This document shows, one piece after another, positions 14,860 through 23,433 of a DNA stretch of 24,404 nt. Location: contig DAHUXX010000051.1 in NCBI GenBank assembly GCA_027306955.1, positions 1 to 24,404 on the forward strand. The letters run 5' to 3'. The position numbers and the translations under genes are program-made. A model generated the notes under the pieces. The model was not told the DNA's origin. It searched no databases and saw nothing but the letters and a program-made list of their open reading frames with translations. This DNA is from Acetobacteraceae bacterium (GTDB lineage: Bacteria > Pseudomonadota > Alphaproteobacteria > Acetobacterales > Acetobacteraceae). Within the stretch, counting starts at the first letter, position 1. The number at the start of each line of letters is the position of its first letter.

Positions 14860-17553
14860 ATGAAATCCGTCGGCCGGGACAGCCTCAAGACACGCGCAAC
14901 CCTCACCGCCGGCGGCAAGAGCTACACCTACTTCTCCCTCCCCGAGGCCGCCAGGACGCTGGGCGACATCGACCGCCTGCCCGTCTCGCTCAAGGTGTTG
15001 CTGGAGAACGTGCTGCGCTTCGAGGACGGCACCAGCTACACGGTGGACGACGCCAAGGCGATCGCCGGCTGGCTGGAAAAGGCCTCCTCCGCCAAGGAGG
15101 TTCCGTTCCGCCCGGCGCGCATCCTGATGCAGGACTTCACCGGCGTGCCGGCCGTCGTCGATCTCGCGGCGATGCGCGATGGCATCCAGCGCCTCGGCGC
15201 CTCGCCCGACAAGGTAAACCCGCTGGTGCCCGTGGATCTCGTGATCGACCACTCGGTGATGGTCGATGTCTCCGGCCGCCCCGACGCGCTGGCGAAGAAC
15301 GTTGAGATCGAGTTCGAGCGCAACGGCGAGCGCTATACCTTCCTGCGCTGGGGCCAGACCGCGTTCGACAATTTCCGCGTGGTGCCGCCGGGCACCGGCA
15401 TCTGCCACCAGGTCAACCTCGAATACCTTTCGCAGGGCGTGTGGACCGCGGATCTCGGCGGCACGACCTACGCCTATCCTGATACGCTCTACGGTACGGA
15501 CAGCCACACCACGATGGTGAACGGCATGGGCGTGCTCGGCTGGGGTGTCGGCGGCATCGAGGCAGAGGCGGCGATGCTCGGCCAGCCGATCGCGATGCTG
15601 ATCCCTGACGTCATCGGCTTCCGCCTTACGGGCAAGCTGCCGGAGGGCGCGACCGCGACCGACCTCGTGCTCACCGTGACGCAGATGCTGCGCAAGAAGG
15701 GGGTGGTGGGTAAATTCGTCGAGTATTTCGGCTCCGGCCTGGATCAGCTTGGCCTCGCTGACCGCGCCACCATTGCCAACATGGCGCCCGAATACGGGGC
15801 CACCTGCGGCTTCTTCCCGGTCGACCGGATCACCCTCGACTACATGCGCCTTTCCGGCCGCGACGAGGGGCGTATCGCGCTCGTTGAAGCCTATGCCAAG
15901 GCGCAGGGCATGTGGCGCGACAGCGCCACGCCGGACCCGGTCTTCACCGACACGCTCGAGCTCGACCTCTCCACCGTACAGCCCTCGCTCGCGGGCCCGA
16001 AGCGCCCGCAGGATCGCGTGCTGCTCAAGGACGCGGCCGCCGCCTTCACGACGGAGCTGACCAAGAGCCTCGGCGTTGCCGCCAGCGAGGTCGGTACCGT
16101 TGCCGGGCCGAAGAGCAAGAATTTCGACCTCACGCACGGCGACGTGGTGATCGCGGCCATCACCTCCTGCACCAACACCTCGAACCCCTCGGTGCTGGTC
16201 GCTGCGGGCCTGGTGGCGCGCAAGGCGCGCGCCCTCGGCCTCGCACCGAAGCCCTGGGTGAAGACCTCGCTCGCGCCCGGCTCGCAGGTTGTCACCGAGT
16301 ACCTGGAAAAGGCAGGGCTGCAGGCGGATCTCGACGCGATCGGGTTCCAGACAGTGGGCTACGGCTGCACCACGTGCATCGGCAACTCGGGCCCGCTCGA
16401 CGAGGCGATCGCCGACGCGATCGAGGAGAACAAGCTCGTTGCGGTCTCCGTGCTTTCCGGGAACCGCAATTTCGAGGGCCGCGTGCACCCGAACGTGCGT
16501 GCCAACTACCTGGCCTCGCCGCCGCTCGTCGTCGCCTACGCGCTGCTCGGCAAGATGACGGAGGACATCACGACGGCGCCGCTCGGCACCTCGAAGGACG
16601 GCAAGCCGGTCTATCTGCGCGACGTGTGGCCTTCCAACAAGGAGATCGCGGACACGGTCGCCGCGTCGCTCGGGCGCGCGCAGTTCCTCGCCCGCTACGG
16701 CGAGGTGTTCAAGGGCCCGAAGCAGTGGCAGGCGATCGCGGTCGAGACCGGCAGCGCCACCTATCGCTGGAACAACGGCTCCACTTACGTGAAGAACCCG
16801 CCTTATTTCGAGGGCATCACGATGGAGCCGGCGCCGGTTAGCGACATCAAAAGCGCGCGCGTGCTGGCGCTGCTCGGCGATTCCATCACGACCGACCACA
16901 TCAGCCCCGCCGGCAACATCCGCAAGACCTCGCCGGCCGGCGACTACCTGCTCTCGTACCAGGTGCGGCAAGCGGACTTCAACAGCTACGGCGCGCGGCG
17001 CGGCAACCACGAAGTGATGATGCGCGGTACCGTCGCCAATATCCGTATCCGTAACGAAATGGTGCCGGGCATCGAGGGCGGCATCACGCGCCACCTCCCC
17101 TCCGGCGAGCAGATGCCGATCTACGACGCCGCGATGCGCTACAAGAAGGACGACGTGCCGCTGGTGATCTTCGGCGGTAAGGAATACGGCACCGGCTCAT
17201 CGCGCGACTGGGCGGCGAAGGGCACGATGCTGCTGGGCGTGAAGGCCGTGATCGTTGAGAGCTTCGAGCGCATCCACCGCTCCAACCTCGTCGGCATGGG
17301 CGTGCTGCCGCTCACCTTCAAGCCGGGCATGGACCGCAAGACGCTGGCGCTCTCCGGCGAGGAGCTGATTGACATCGCCGGGCTCGAGAACCTCGCGCCG
17401 CGCATGGAGCTGGAGCTGACCATCCACCGGCCCAACGGCAGCGTGGATCGCGTGCCGGTGCTGTGCCGCGTCGATACGCTCGACGAGGTCTCGTACTACC
17501 GGCACGGCGGCATTTTGCCTTATGTGCTGCGGGGCATGGCGAGGGCTGCCTGA
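14860..17553 (+). CDS. acnA: Aconitate hydratase A
   Basis: An 897-residue aconitase of the AcnA/IRP1 family, interconverting citrate and isocitrate in the TCA cycle and supplying isocitrate to the lyase encoded nearby. The 4Fe-4S ligands are visible: Cys437 in AITSCTNTSNPSV, and Cys503 and Cys506 in GYGCTTCIGNSG. The N-terminal block (PVSLKVLLENVLRFEDG) and the swivel domain near the C-terminus (GKEYGTGSSRDWAAKGTMLL) are typical, and the length matches the family (about 890-900). ATG 14860 has AGAGAAG upstream. It is transcribed alone here, divergent from ccmA and convergent with the small exported protein gene, with a shared terminator hairpin 8 bases after its stop. Confidence 0.98.
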   Translation: MKSVGRDSLKTRATLTAGGKSYTYFSLPEAARTLGDIDRLPVSLKVLLENVLRFEDGTSYTVDDAKAIAGWLEKASSAKEVPFRPARILMQDFTGVPAVVDLAAMRDGIQRLGASPDKVNPLVPVDLVIDHSVMVDVSGRPDALAKNVEIEFERNGERYTFLRWGQTAFDNFRVVPPGTGICHQVNLEYLSQGVWTADLGGTTYAYPDTLYGTDSHTTMVNGMGVLGWGVGGIEAEAAMLGQPIAMLIPDVIGFRLTGKLPEGATATDLVLTVTQMLRKKGVVGKFVEYFGSGLDQLGLADRATIANMAPEYGATCGFFPVDRITLDYMRLSGRDEGRIALVEAYAKAQGMWRDSATPDPVFTDTLELDLSTVQPSLAGPKRPQDRVLLKDAAAAFTTELTKSLGVAASEVGTVAGPKSKNFDLTHGDVVIAAITSCTNTSNPSVLVAAGLVARKARALGLAPKPWVKTSLAPGSQVVTEYLEKAGLQADLDAIGFQTVGYGCTTCIGNSGPLDEAIADAIEENKLVAVSVLSGNRNFEGRVHPNVRANYLASPPLVVAYALLGKMTEDITTAPLGTSKDGKPVYLRDVWPSNKEIADTVAASLGRAQFLARYGEVFKGPKQWQAIAVETGSATYRWNNGSTYVKNPPYFEGITMEPAPVSDIKSARVLALLGDSITTDHISPAGNIRKTSPAGDYLLSYQVRQADFNSYGARRGNHEVMMRGTVANIRIRNEMVPGIEGGITRHLPSGEQMPIYDAAMRYKKDDVPLVIFGGKEYGTGSSRDWAAKGTMLLGVKAVIVESFERIHRSNLVGMGVLPLTFKPGMDRKTLALSGEELIDIAGLENLAPRMELELTIHRPNGSVDRVPVLCRVDTLDEVSYYRHGGILPYVLRGMARAA

Positions 17554-17560
17554 TCAAAAG

Positions 17561-17593
17561 CCGGGGGCAGGCGGTTGCACCGCCCGCCCCCGG
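17561..17593. terminator. Strong bidirectional terminator hairpin
   Basis: A 33-base inverted repeat pairs CCGGGGGC with GCCCCCGG, then has an A/C mismatch, then GGCGGT with ACCGCC around a TGC loop: 14 pairs in all. On the - strand it is followed by CTTTTGATCA, a short U-tract, so it should end the aroQ-to-exported-protein transcript. It also lies just after acnA and can serve that gene. Confidence 0.8.
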
Positions 17594-17624
17594 AATGTTC
17601 CCCCACCCGCGGCCGCGAGACGGT

Positions 17625-18254
17625 TCAGGGTTTGGGCTTGGCCCCCGGCGGCATTGCCCCCGGCGGCATCACCCCGGGCGGCATCCCGCCAGGCATGCCC
17701 TGCGGCAGAGTCATCGCCCGGTAGCCGACGGGAACCTCGAAATCGCTAGGCGGCAGGCTGTGGTAGACGACCTTGACCGCCTGCAGCATCCCGTCATTCG
17801 GGGTGGCGGCTCCGGCGCGGCGCGCACGCAGCAGCACGCCATCGCGGGTGACGCAGATCTCGCTCTCGCCGTGCTGGCCCTGCACATCCCACAACCGGCA
17901 GGAAACGCCGGCAACGGTCGCCGAGCCCATGCGCCTGAAGCCGGAAAACGCGCGCATGGACAGCGTGGCGTGCAGCTGCGGCGATTCCGGCATGCGCATG
18001 ACCATCTGCCGGGCAGGCATCACGATGAACATGTCGTTGCCATCGCGCTCGATGATCGCGTAATCGCCCTGCGCGCCCATGCCGACGATGCGCATGCGGC
18101 GGGCCGAGGCGCTGAACTCGATCGTCACGTCATGCCCGTTCGGGCTCTGGTAGGTGACCGTGACGTCGCGGGTCGGGACCGACGTCGGGCGGCTCTGGGC
18201 CCAGGCAGGAGCGGTCGCGAGCAGCAACAGGCAGGCGGCGGCAAGATGACGCAT
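17625..18254 (-). CDS. Small exported protein, DUF4412-like, with MPPGA repeats
   Basis: A 209-residue protein with a clear Sec signal peptide: MRHLAAACLLLLATAPAWAQ, with cleavage predicted after AWA. The mature part is beta-rich (VTVTYQSPNGHDVTIEFSAS, AIIERDGNDMFIVMPARQMV) and looks like DUF4412/LolA-like periplasmic domains, with a Cys pair (SCRLW, EICVT) that could form a disulfide. The C-terminus is a tandem pentapeptide repeat (MPPGV, MPPGA, MPPGA) ending AKPKP. The start at 18254 is preferred because AGGGAG lies 8 bases upstream and it places the signal peptide at the N-terminus. The function is unknown. It is the last gene of the aroQ line, 50 bases after aat. Confidence 0.75.
   Translation of the reverse strand: MRHLAAACLLLLATAPAWAQSRPTSVPTRDVTVTYQSPNGHDVTIEFSASARRMRIVGMGAQGDYAIIERDGNDMFIVMPARQMVMRMPESPQLHATLSMRAFSGFRRMGSATVAGVSCRLWDVQGQHGESEICVTRDGVLLRARRAGAATPNDGMLQAVKVVYHSLPPSDFEVPVGYRAMTLPQGMPGGMPPGVMPPGAMPPGAKPKP
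17641..17685 (-). repeat. 15-bp tandem repeat encoding MPPGA units
   Basis: Three 15-base units (core CCCCGGCGGCAT, third unit slightly diverged) lie at 17641-17655, 17656-17670 and 17671-17685, with a decayed fourth after them. They keep the frame (5 residues per unit), so copy number could change without breaking the protein. Confidence 0.7.
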
Positions 18255-18304
18255 CGGCTTGTCTCCCTCTGCTTTTTCTTTTCGGACAATCCACGAACGA
18301 AACG

Positions 18305-18994
18305 TCACGATTGTGGCGGCTCCACGGCCCGCATCCGCGCGATCTCGGCGGCGAGCTGTTCCTCGGGGAGATCGGGCAGCCAGCGCGCCTGCGTCCCCAC
18401 CGCCGCGTCCAGGCGTGCGTGATACGCGTCGCGCGGGATGGTGACGCAGCCGAACCGGGACAGGTGCGTCGTCACGAACTGGGTGTCGAGCAGGGTGAAG
18501 CCGCCCAGCCGCAGTCGGGCCACGAGGTGCACCAGCGCCACTTTGGAGGCATCGGTGGCATGGCTGAACATGCTCTCGCCGAAGAACGCGCCGCCGATGG
18601 CCACGCCATAGAGCCCGCCGACCAGCCGCCCCTCCATCAGCACATCGATGCTGTGCGCATAGCCGAACAGCGCGAGGGCGTTGAACACTCGCTCGATCTC
18701 TTCGTTGATCCAGGTGCCGGTGCGCCCTGGCGCCGGCGCCGCGCAGGCGGCGATCACCGAGGAGAAATCCGCATCCGCCCGCACCGTGAAGGCGCCGCCG
18801 CGCAACGTGCGCGCGAGCCGCGCGGGCAGGTGAAACGCGTCGAGCGGCAGGATGCCGCGCTCCGGCGGGTCAAGCCATTCGAGGCGAGTGCTCGCGCGCG
18901 AGGGCGCCATCGGGAACAAGCCGGCCCGATATGCCCGCAGCATCAGGTCCGGTGTAAGCACCAACCGGCGCCGTTTGTCGGTGGGATGCGACAC
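18305..18994 (-). CDS. aat: Leucyl/phenylalanyl-tRNA--protein transferase
   Basis: A 229-residue enzyme that transfers Leu or Phe from aminoacyl-tRNA to proteins with N-terminal Arg or Lys, marking them for ClpAP through ClpS. The family pattern is complete: LTPDLMLRAYRAGLFPMA, then WLDPPERGILPLD, then GTWINEEIERVFNALALFGY, then AHSIDVLMEGRLVGGLYGVA, then GGAFFGESMFSHATDASKVA, then LLDTQFVTTHLSRFGCVTIP. It starts at a GTG (18994) with only a weak upstream GGCGGAT. In many alphaproteobacteria aat lies directly after accC; here two genes intervene. Confidence 0.96.
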   Translation of the reverse strand: MSHPTDKRRRLVLTPDLMLRAYRAGLFPMAPSRASTRLEWLDPPERGILPLDAFHLPARLARTLRGGAFTVRADADFSSVIAACAAPAPGRTGTWINEEIERVFNALALFGYAHSIDVLMEGRLVGGLYGVAIGGAFFGESMFSHATDASKVALVHLVARLRLGGFTLLDTQFVTTHLSRFGCVTIPRDAYHARLDAAVGTQARWLPDLPEEQLAAEIARMRAVEPPQS

Positions 18995-19036
18995 GATCCG
19001 CCCTTCCGTCGCCGCCCGCGGTCCCGCGATCGCCGC

Positions 19037-19825
19037 CTATCGCGCCCGTGGCATGGGCCGCGCGGGTCCGGCCGCCACAAACGTCACCCCGGTGCCTCCC
19101 GGCAGGCCGACGTCCCGCGCGATCTCGCGCGCGACCTCGCGCGCCAGCGCCGCGTAACCGCCATCGGCCATGTGCAGCCCATCCGGTGCCATCAGCGCGG
19201 AGGCGGGCACGGTACCGGCCGCGAGCCAGCGCCGCATCAGTTCGTAGCGGCGGATAACGGGCACGCCGTACTCCCGGCCGAGGGCGCGCAACGCGTCACG
19301 GTAGGCCAGCGAGCCGCCAGCCTTGTGCAGCACGCGCGAGACCTGCGGCTCCATCAGCATGGTGTCGATTCCGGCCGCGCGCAGCGCCACCAGACCCGCC
19401 CGCGTCTCGGCGATGAAGCGGCGGATCGGCACGTGACGAAGCGGGTCGTTGCTGCCGGTCTGCCAGATCACCAGGGCGGGATGCTGGGGGATCACCTGGC
19501 GCAGCAGCCGCGGCAGCATGTTGTCCGCGTCCTGCCCGCCGATACCCTCGTTGCGCACCACGACCGGCACCGGCAGGCGTGCCGCGAGCAGGCGCGCCAG
19601 ACGCTCCGGATAGGCGTGGCTGCGGTTGCTGGCGCCGATGCCCTCCGTGGAGGAGGAGCCGAAGGCCACGATCAGCAGCTTCTTCCCCGCCGCCAGCCGC
19701 CCGGCGCAGTGGCGCAGCGGCGCGTCGGCGCGCGCCGCGGGAACAGCGGCGAGCAAGGCGATGGCGAGAAACACGGCGCCGAGCACAGCGCCGATGCCGC
19801 GGGAAACATCACAACCTTTGAGCAT
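19037..19825 (-). CDS. Exported SGNH/GDSL-family hydrolase
   Basis: A 262-residue protein with an N-terminal hydrophobic segment (IGAVLGAVFLAIALLAAVPA) followed by ARA, a probable signal peptide. SGNH motifs are visible: the nucleophile block FGSSSTEG (Ser58, with Ser in place of the usual Asp of GDS), a later NEGIGGQDADNML block (residues 92-104, Gly), TGSND (123-127, oxyanion Asn126), and the catalytic pair Asp215...His218 in APDGLHM. Such enzymes are esterases or acetyl-hydrolases. AAAGGA lies 7 bases before the ATG. It sits directly after an OpgC-type acyltransferase gene, so it may remove or transfer acyl groups on a periplasmic glycan; this is inference. Confidence 0.85.
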   Translation of the reverse strand: MLKGCDVSRGIGAVLGAVFLAIALLAAVPAARADAPLRHCAGRLAAGKKLLIVAFGSSSTEGIGASNRSHAYPERLARLLAARLPVPVVVRNEGIGGQDADNMLPRLLRQVIPQHPALVIWQTGSNDPLRHVPIRRFIAETRAGLVALRAAGIDTMLMEPQVSRVLHKAGGSLAYRDALRALGREYGVPVIRRYELMRRWLAAGTVPASALMAPDGLHMADGGYAALAREVAREIARDVGLPGGTGVTFVAAGPARPMPRAR

Positions 19826-19887
19826 GACAATCCTTTAACACGAATACGCGCTGCCGCAAAGGCCGCGATGCGGTAGGACAGCCGATC

Positions 19888-20994
19888 TCACGTAGCGAGA
19901 CGGCGCGACATTTTCAGCCGCGAACGGTGGTCGAACCATGCGGCGATCGCGAACATCCCTGCGAATCCGACACCGTTCACCAGGACCTGCGCCACCGGAC
20001 CGGTGCCGAACGTGGTGAACACCAGCCGTCCCATCAGCGAGAGAAGCGTGCCCGCAGCGAACACCTCGAGTGAGTGCCGCCCGCACATGGCGAACGGGCG
20101 GAGCAGCCACTGGTTCTGCACCGCGCGGAACCGCTCGGAGGACAGCGCCAGGAGTATCATCGACGCGACGTCGAGGATACGCCGTGGATCGAGCGTGCTC
20201 TTGTCCGGCGCGAAGACGATGATCGGCCGCCAGTCGAACCAGCCCCACCGGCGCCAGGGGGCGACGGCCAGCAACGCATAGATCAAGTATGCAACCGCCG
20301 CGGCGCGCAGCGGCCACCAGGCGGGCAGCGTGAAGCCGCGCTTCCGGTGCTCGACCGCGAGCGCCATGCCCAGCGCGAACAGGAACTGCCAGGCGAAGGG
20401 ATTGAAGAACCAGCCGCCACCCGAGGGCAGGTTGTGAATGTTGAGCCACGGGTAGCTCTGCGCCGCGTGCCACACCAGCAGCGAGGGCACCAGCAGCGCT
20501 GCCGGCGAGATCCGCCACAGCGCCTGCATCACGGGGAAGCAGGCCAGCAGCACGATGTAGAGCGGCAGGATGTCGAGGAACGTCGGCAGTTGGGCCATCC
20601 CAACCGCGCGCGCCATGGCGGCGAGCCCGGGCGGCCGCGACGGCTCGATGCCGAGGAACTCGGTGCCGAAATAATGCGCCCACAGGGCGACGATGAGGAA
20701 GGTGGAGACCAGCAGCACCACCTGCGCGGCATAAAGGTGCAAGCAGCGCAGCGCCACGCGCACGACGCCGTGGCGCGCCCCCTCCTGCTCGAACACCCGC
20801 CCATAGGCGAGCATGCTCGAGACGCCGGCAAGGAGCACGAACACCTCGGCGGCATCGGAAAAGCCCCAGTTGCGCAGGGTGATCTGGCTGATCCGGTTGC
20901 CGCCGATATGGTCGACGAAGATCATCAGCAGCGCGATGCCGCGCAGGATGTCGATGCGGCCATCGCGACGCGAACGCTGCGTGGCCCCGCTCAT
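19888..20994 (-). CDS. OpgC-domain membrane acyltransferase
   Basis: A 368-residue polytopic membrane protein of the OpgC family, which succinylates osmoregulated periplasmic glucans in some proteobacteria. The N-terminal signature is strong: RIDILRGIALLMIFVDHIGG, then the motif TLRNWGFSDAAEVFVLLAGV. About ten hydrophobic segments follow, and the protein ends in a basic cytosolic tail. The conserved His of the VDHI motif is present. It lies 28 bases after accC on the same strand. Without the glucan synthase genes (opgG/opgH or ndvB) in view, the acceptor is unknown, so I do not assign the opgC symbol. Confidence 0.85.
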   Translation of the reverse strand: MSGATQRSRRDGRIDILRGIALLMIFVDHIGGNRISQITLRNWGFSDAAEVFVLLAGVSSMLAYGRVFEQEGARHGVVRVALRCLHLYAAQVVLLVSTFLIVALWAHYFGTEFLGIEPSRPPGLAAMARAVGMAQLPTFLDILPLYIVLLACFPVMQALWRISPAALLVPSLLVWHAAQSYPWLNIHNLPSGGGWFFNPFAWQFLFALGMALAVEHRKRGFTLPAWWPLRAAAVAYLIYALLAVAPWRRWGWFDWRPIIVFAPDKSTLDPRRILDVASMILLALSSERFRAVQNQWLLRPFAMCGRHSLEVFAAGTLLSLMGRLVFTTFGTGPVAQVLVNGVGFAGMFAIAAWFDHRSRLKMSRRLAT

Positions 20995-21022
20995 GTCACG
21001 GCCTCACCACGTCACGCGCGCA

Positions 21023-22363
21023 TCAGCCGGCGGTGACCAGCCGTTCGAGCCAGTGGATCGTGTAGTCGCCGGCTGCGAACTCGGGGTGCGCGGCGATACG
21101 CTCGTGCAGCGGCAGCGTGGTCTTGATGCCGACCACCGCGAACTCCGCCAGTGCCCGGCGCAGCCGCGCGATTGCCTCCTCGCGTGTCGGCGCGTGCACG
21201 ATCAGCTTCGCCACCATGCTGTCGTACCAGGGTGGCACCGACGCGCCCGCGTAGAGCGCGGAATCGACGCGCACGCCCAGGCCCCCCGGGGCATGGAACG
21301 CGGTGACGCGGCCCGCGGAGGGGGCGAAGGTCTCGGGGTCCTCCGCCGTCACGCGGCATTCGATCGCGTGGCCGGAGAAGCGCACCTCGTCCTGGCCGTA
21401 GCCGAGTTCGGCACCGGCGGCGACGCGGATCTGCTCCTTCACCAGGTCGATGCCGCAGACCATCTCGGTCACCGGATGCTCCACCTGCAGGCGCGTGTTC
21501 ATCTCGATGAAGGCGAACTGCCCGTCCTGCCACAGAAATTCCAGCGTCCCCGCGTTGCGGTAGCCGAGCTGGCGCAATGCCGCCGTCGCCGTCGCGCCCA
21601 GCGCGTCGCGCGCCGCGGCATCGAGCGCCGGAGAGCCCGCCTCCTCCACCAGTTTCTGGTGGCGCCGCTGCAGGCTGCAGTCGCGCTCGCCGAAATGCAC
21701 CACGCTGCCGTGCCCGTCGGCCAGGATCTGCAGCTCGATATGGCGCGGACGGTCGAGATATTTTTCGAGATAGACGGCATCGTTGCCGAATGCCGCGGCG
21801 GCCTCGGTGCGGGCGAGGCGCCAGGCGTCCTCCAACCCGTCGGCGTCCTTCGCCACCTTCATGCCGCGCCCGCCGCCACCCGCCGCCGCCTTGATGAGCA
21901 CCGGGTAGCCGATGCGCCCGGCGACGCGACGCGCCTCCTCCAGGCTCGCGAGCTCGCCGTCCGAGCCCGGCACCAGCGGCACGCCGAGGCTGGCCATCGC
22001 GGTCTTGGCCGCGATCTTGTCGCCCATCATGCGGATATGGTCGGCAGAGGGGCCGATAAACGTCAGGCCATGTGCCTCCACCATGTCGGCGAACTCGGCG
22101 TTCTCGGAAAGGAAGCCGTAGCCGGGGTGGATCGCGTCCGCGCCGGTGATCGCGGCAGCCGAGAGGATCGAGGCGATGTTGAGATAGGAATCGCGCGCCG
22201 GCGGCGGGCCGATGCACACGCTCTCGTCGGCCAGGCGTACATGCATCGCCTCGGCATCCGCGGTGGAATGCACGGCGACGGTGGGAATGCCCATCTCACG
22301 GCAGGCGCGCTGGATGCGCAGCGCGATCTCGCCGCGATTCGCGATGAGGATCTTCTGGAACAC
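21023..22363 (-). CDS. accC: Acetyl-CoA carboxylase, biotin carboxylase subunit
   Basis: A 446-residue biotin carboxylase, which carboxylates biotin on AccB using ATP and bicarbonate, the first step of fatty acid synthesis. It opens with FQKILIANRGEIALRIQRAC. It has the ATP-grasp glycine loop AAAGGGGRGMKVA, the segment ERDCSLQRRHQKLVEEAGSP, and the catalytic block FIEMNTRLQVEHPVTEMVCG. Length is normal for AccC (445-450). The start lies 4 bases after the accB stop, so the two subunits are made together. The carboxyltransferase subunits accA/accD are not in the window. Confidence 0.98.
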   Translation of the reverse strand: MFQKILIANRGEIALRIQRACREMGIPTVAVHSTADAEAMHVRLADESVCIGPPPARDSYLNIASILSAAAITGADAIHPGYGFLSENAEFADMVEAHGLTFIGPSADHIRMMGDKIAAKTAMASLGVPLVPGSDGELASLEEARRVAGRIGYPVLIKAAAGGGGRGMKVAKDADGLEDAWRLARTEAAAAFGNDAVYLEKYLDRPRHIELQILADGHGSVVHFGERDCSLQRRHQKLVEEAGSPALDAAARDALGATATAALRQLGYRNAGTLEFLWQDGQFAFIEMNTRLQVEHPVTEMVCGIDLVKEQIRVAAGAELGYGQDEVRFSGHAIECRVTAEDPETFAPSAGRVTAFHAPGGLGVRVDSALYAGASVPPWYDSMVAKLIVHAPTREEAIARLRRALAEFAVVGIKTTLPLHERIAAHPEFAAGDYTIHWLERLVTAG

Positions 22364-22367
22364 GCGC

Positions 22368-22823
22368 CTATTCGATGATCAGCAGCGGCTGGTCATACTC
22401 GATCGGCGTGCCGGAGGCGACCAGCACCCGCGTCACCGTGCCGGCGCGCGGCGCCTTGATCTGGTTGAACGTCTTCATCGCCTCGATCAGCAGCAGCGTC
22501 TGCCCCGCCGAGACGCCCTGGCCGGGCGCGACATAGGGCGCAGCCCCCGGCTCCGGCGAAAGGTAGGCCACCCCCACCATGGGGCTGCGCACCGCGCCGG
22601 GATGGGCGGCATCGTCCGGGGCCGCCGCCGGAGCCGTGGCCGGCGCTGCGGCAGCGGCCGGGGCCAGCGCCGGGCCGGCGACGGACGCGACCACCGGCGC
22701 GGGCGCCCGCGCCACGCGGACACGCCCGTCCTCGCCCTCGATCTCGATCTCCGTGAGGCCGGTCTCGGTCAGGATCGCAGCCAGCGCCCGCACCGCGTCC
22801 GCGTCGAACGCCGGAACCTTCAT
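22368..22823 (-). CDS. accB: Acetyl-CoA carboxylase, biotin carboxyl carrier protein
   Basis: A 151-residue carrier. The N-terminal part (residues 1-40) is the AccB lead segment (VRALAAILTETGLTEIEIEG). It is followed by an Ala/Pro linker (about 41-72) and the biotinyl domain (about 75-151). The biotinylation site is Lys117 in EAMKTFNQ; most AccB proteins have EAMK followed by another hydrophobic residue and Asn, so this is close to canonical. The ATG at 22823 overlaps the aroQ stop (ATGA), and the stop is 4 bases before accC: a tightly coupled operon. Confidence 0.97.
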   Translation of the reverse strand: MKVPAFDADAVRALAAILTETGLTEIEIEGEDGRVRVARAPAPVVASVAGPALAPAAAAAPATAPAAAPDDAAHPGAVRSPMVGVAYLSPEPGAAPYVAPGQGVSAGQTLLLIEAMKTFNQIKAPRAGTVTRVLVASGTPIEYDQPLLIIE

Positions 22824-23272
22824 TCCCCGGCCTCCAGCAGCTCCGAGAGCGCCTCGATCGCCAGCGCGTAGCCGGTGACGCCCAGCCCCGCGATGACGCC
22901 GCTCGCCGCCTTGGACACGTAGGAGTGCTGCCGGAACTCCTCGCGGCGGTGGATGTTGGTGATGTGCACTTCGATCACCGGCATGTCGCAGGCGAGCAGC
23001 GCGTCCATCAGCGCGATCGAGGTGGTGGTGAAGCCCGCCGGGTTGATGACGATGCCCTGCGCCATCACCCGCGCCTCCTGCACCCAGGTGACCAGCTCGC
23101 CCTCGTGGTTGGTCTGGCGGAAATCGATCGCGACGCCGCACTGGTCCGCCCGCTCCGCGCACAGCGCCTCGACATCGTCGAGGGTCGCGCGGCCGTAGAG
23201 TTCCGGCTCCCGCTGTCCCAGCAGGTTCAGGTTGGGCCCGTTCAGCACATAGATCAGCGGTCGCTCTGCCAT
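22820..23272 (-). CDS. aroQ: Type II 3-dehydroquinate dehydratase
   Basis: A 150-residue type II dehydroquinase, which converts 3-dehydroquinate to 3-dehydroshikimate in aromatic amino acid synthesis. Diagnostic blocks are LNGPNLNLLGQREPELYG (active-site Arg and Tyr), FRQTNHEGELVTWVQEA, INPAGFTTTSIALMDALL, and VIEVHITNIHRREEFRQHSY with the catalytic His. The protein length is typical (145-155). The start was moved to ATG 23272; the longer form from 23329 adds 19 unrelated Ala-rich residues. It is the first gene of the aroQ-accB-accC line and is divergent from thiS. Confidence 0.97.
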   Translation of the reverse strand: MAERPLIYVLNGPNLNLLGQREPELYGRATLDDVEALCAERADQCGVAIDFRQTNHEGELVTWVQEARVMAQGIVINPAGFTTTSIALMDALLACDMPVIEVHITNIHRREEFRQHSYVSKAASGVIAGLGVTGYALAIEALSELLEAGE

Positions 23273-23318
23273 GCCCGCGCGGTAGCATGGCGCGCGCGCC
23301 GCGCCAACAGCGGCCGCT

Positions 23319-23345
23319 CCCGCCAGCACCGCGTCCCGCCAGCAC
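23319..23345. repeat. Short direct repeat between aroQ and thiS
   Basis: CCCGCCAGCAC occurs at 23319-23329 and again at 23335-23345, 16 bases apart, in the 161-base divergent gap. It could be a paired protein-binding site or chance in GC-rich DNA. I see no TPP riboswitch core in this gap. Confidence 0.4.
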
Positions 23346-23433
23346 GGGGTGCCGACAGCGCCGGACCGGGGCAGCCGGGAAGTCGCAAGCCGCCCCCTGG
23401 GCGCGCGGCGATTCCGCCGCGAATATGGCGGCC

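Noticed and set aside
14836..17094. A 752-codon open frame on the - strand opposite acnA
   Set aside because: It lies wholly antisense to a fully conserved aconitase, has Arg/Ala/Val-rich composition with no recognisable domain, and is the usual by-product of GC-rich third-codon bias.
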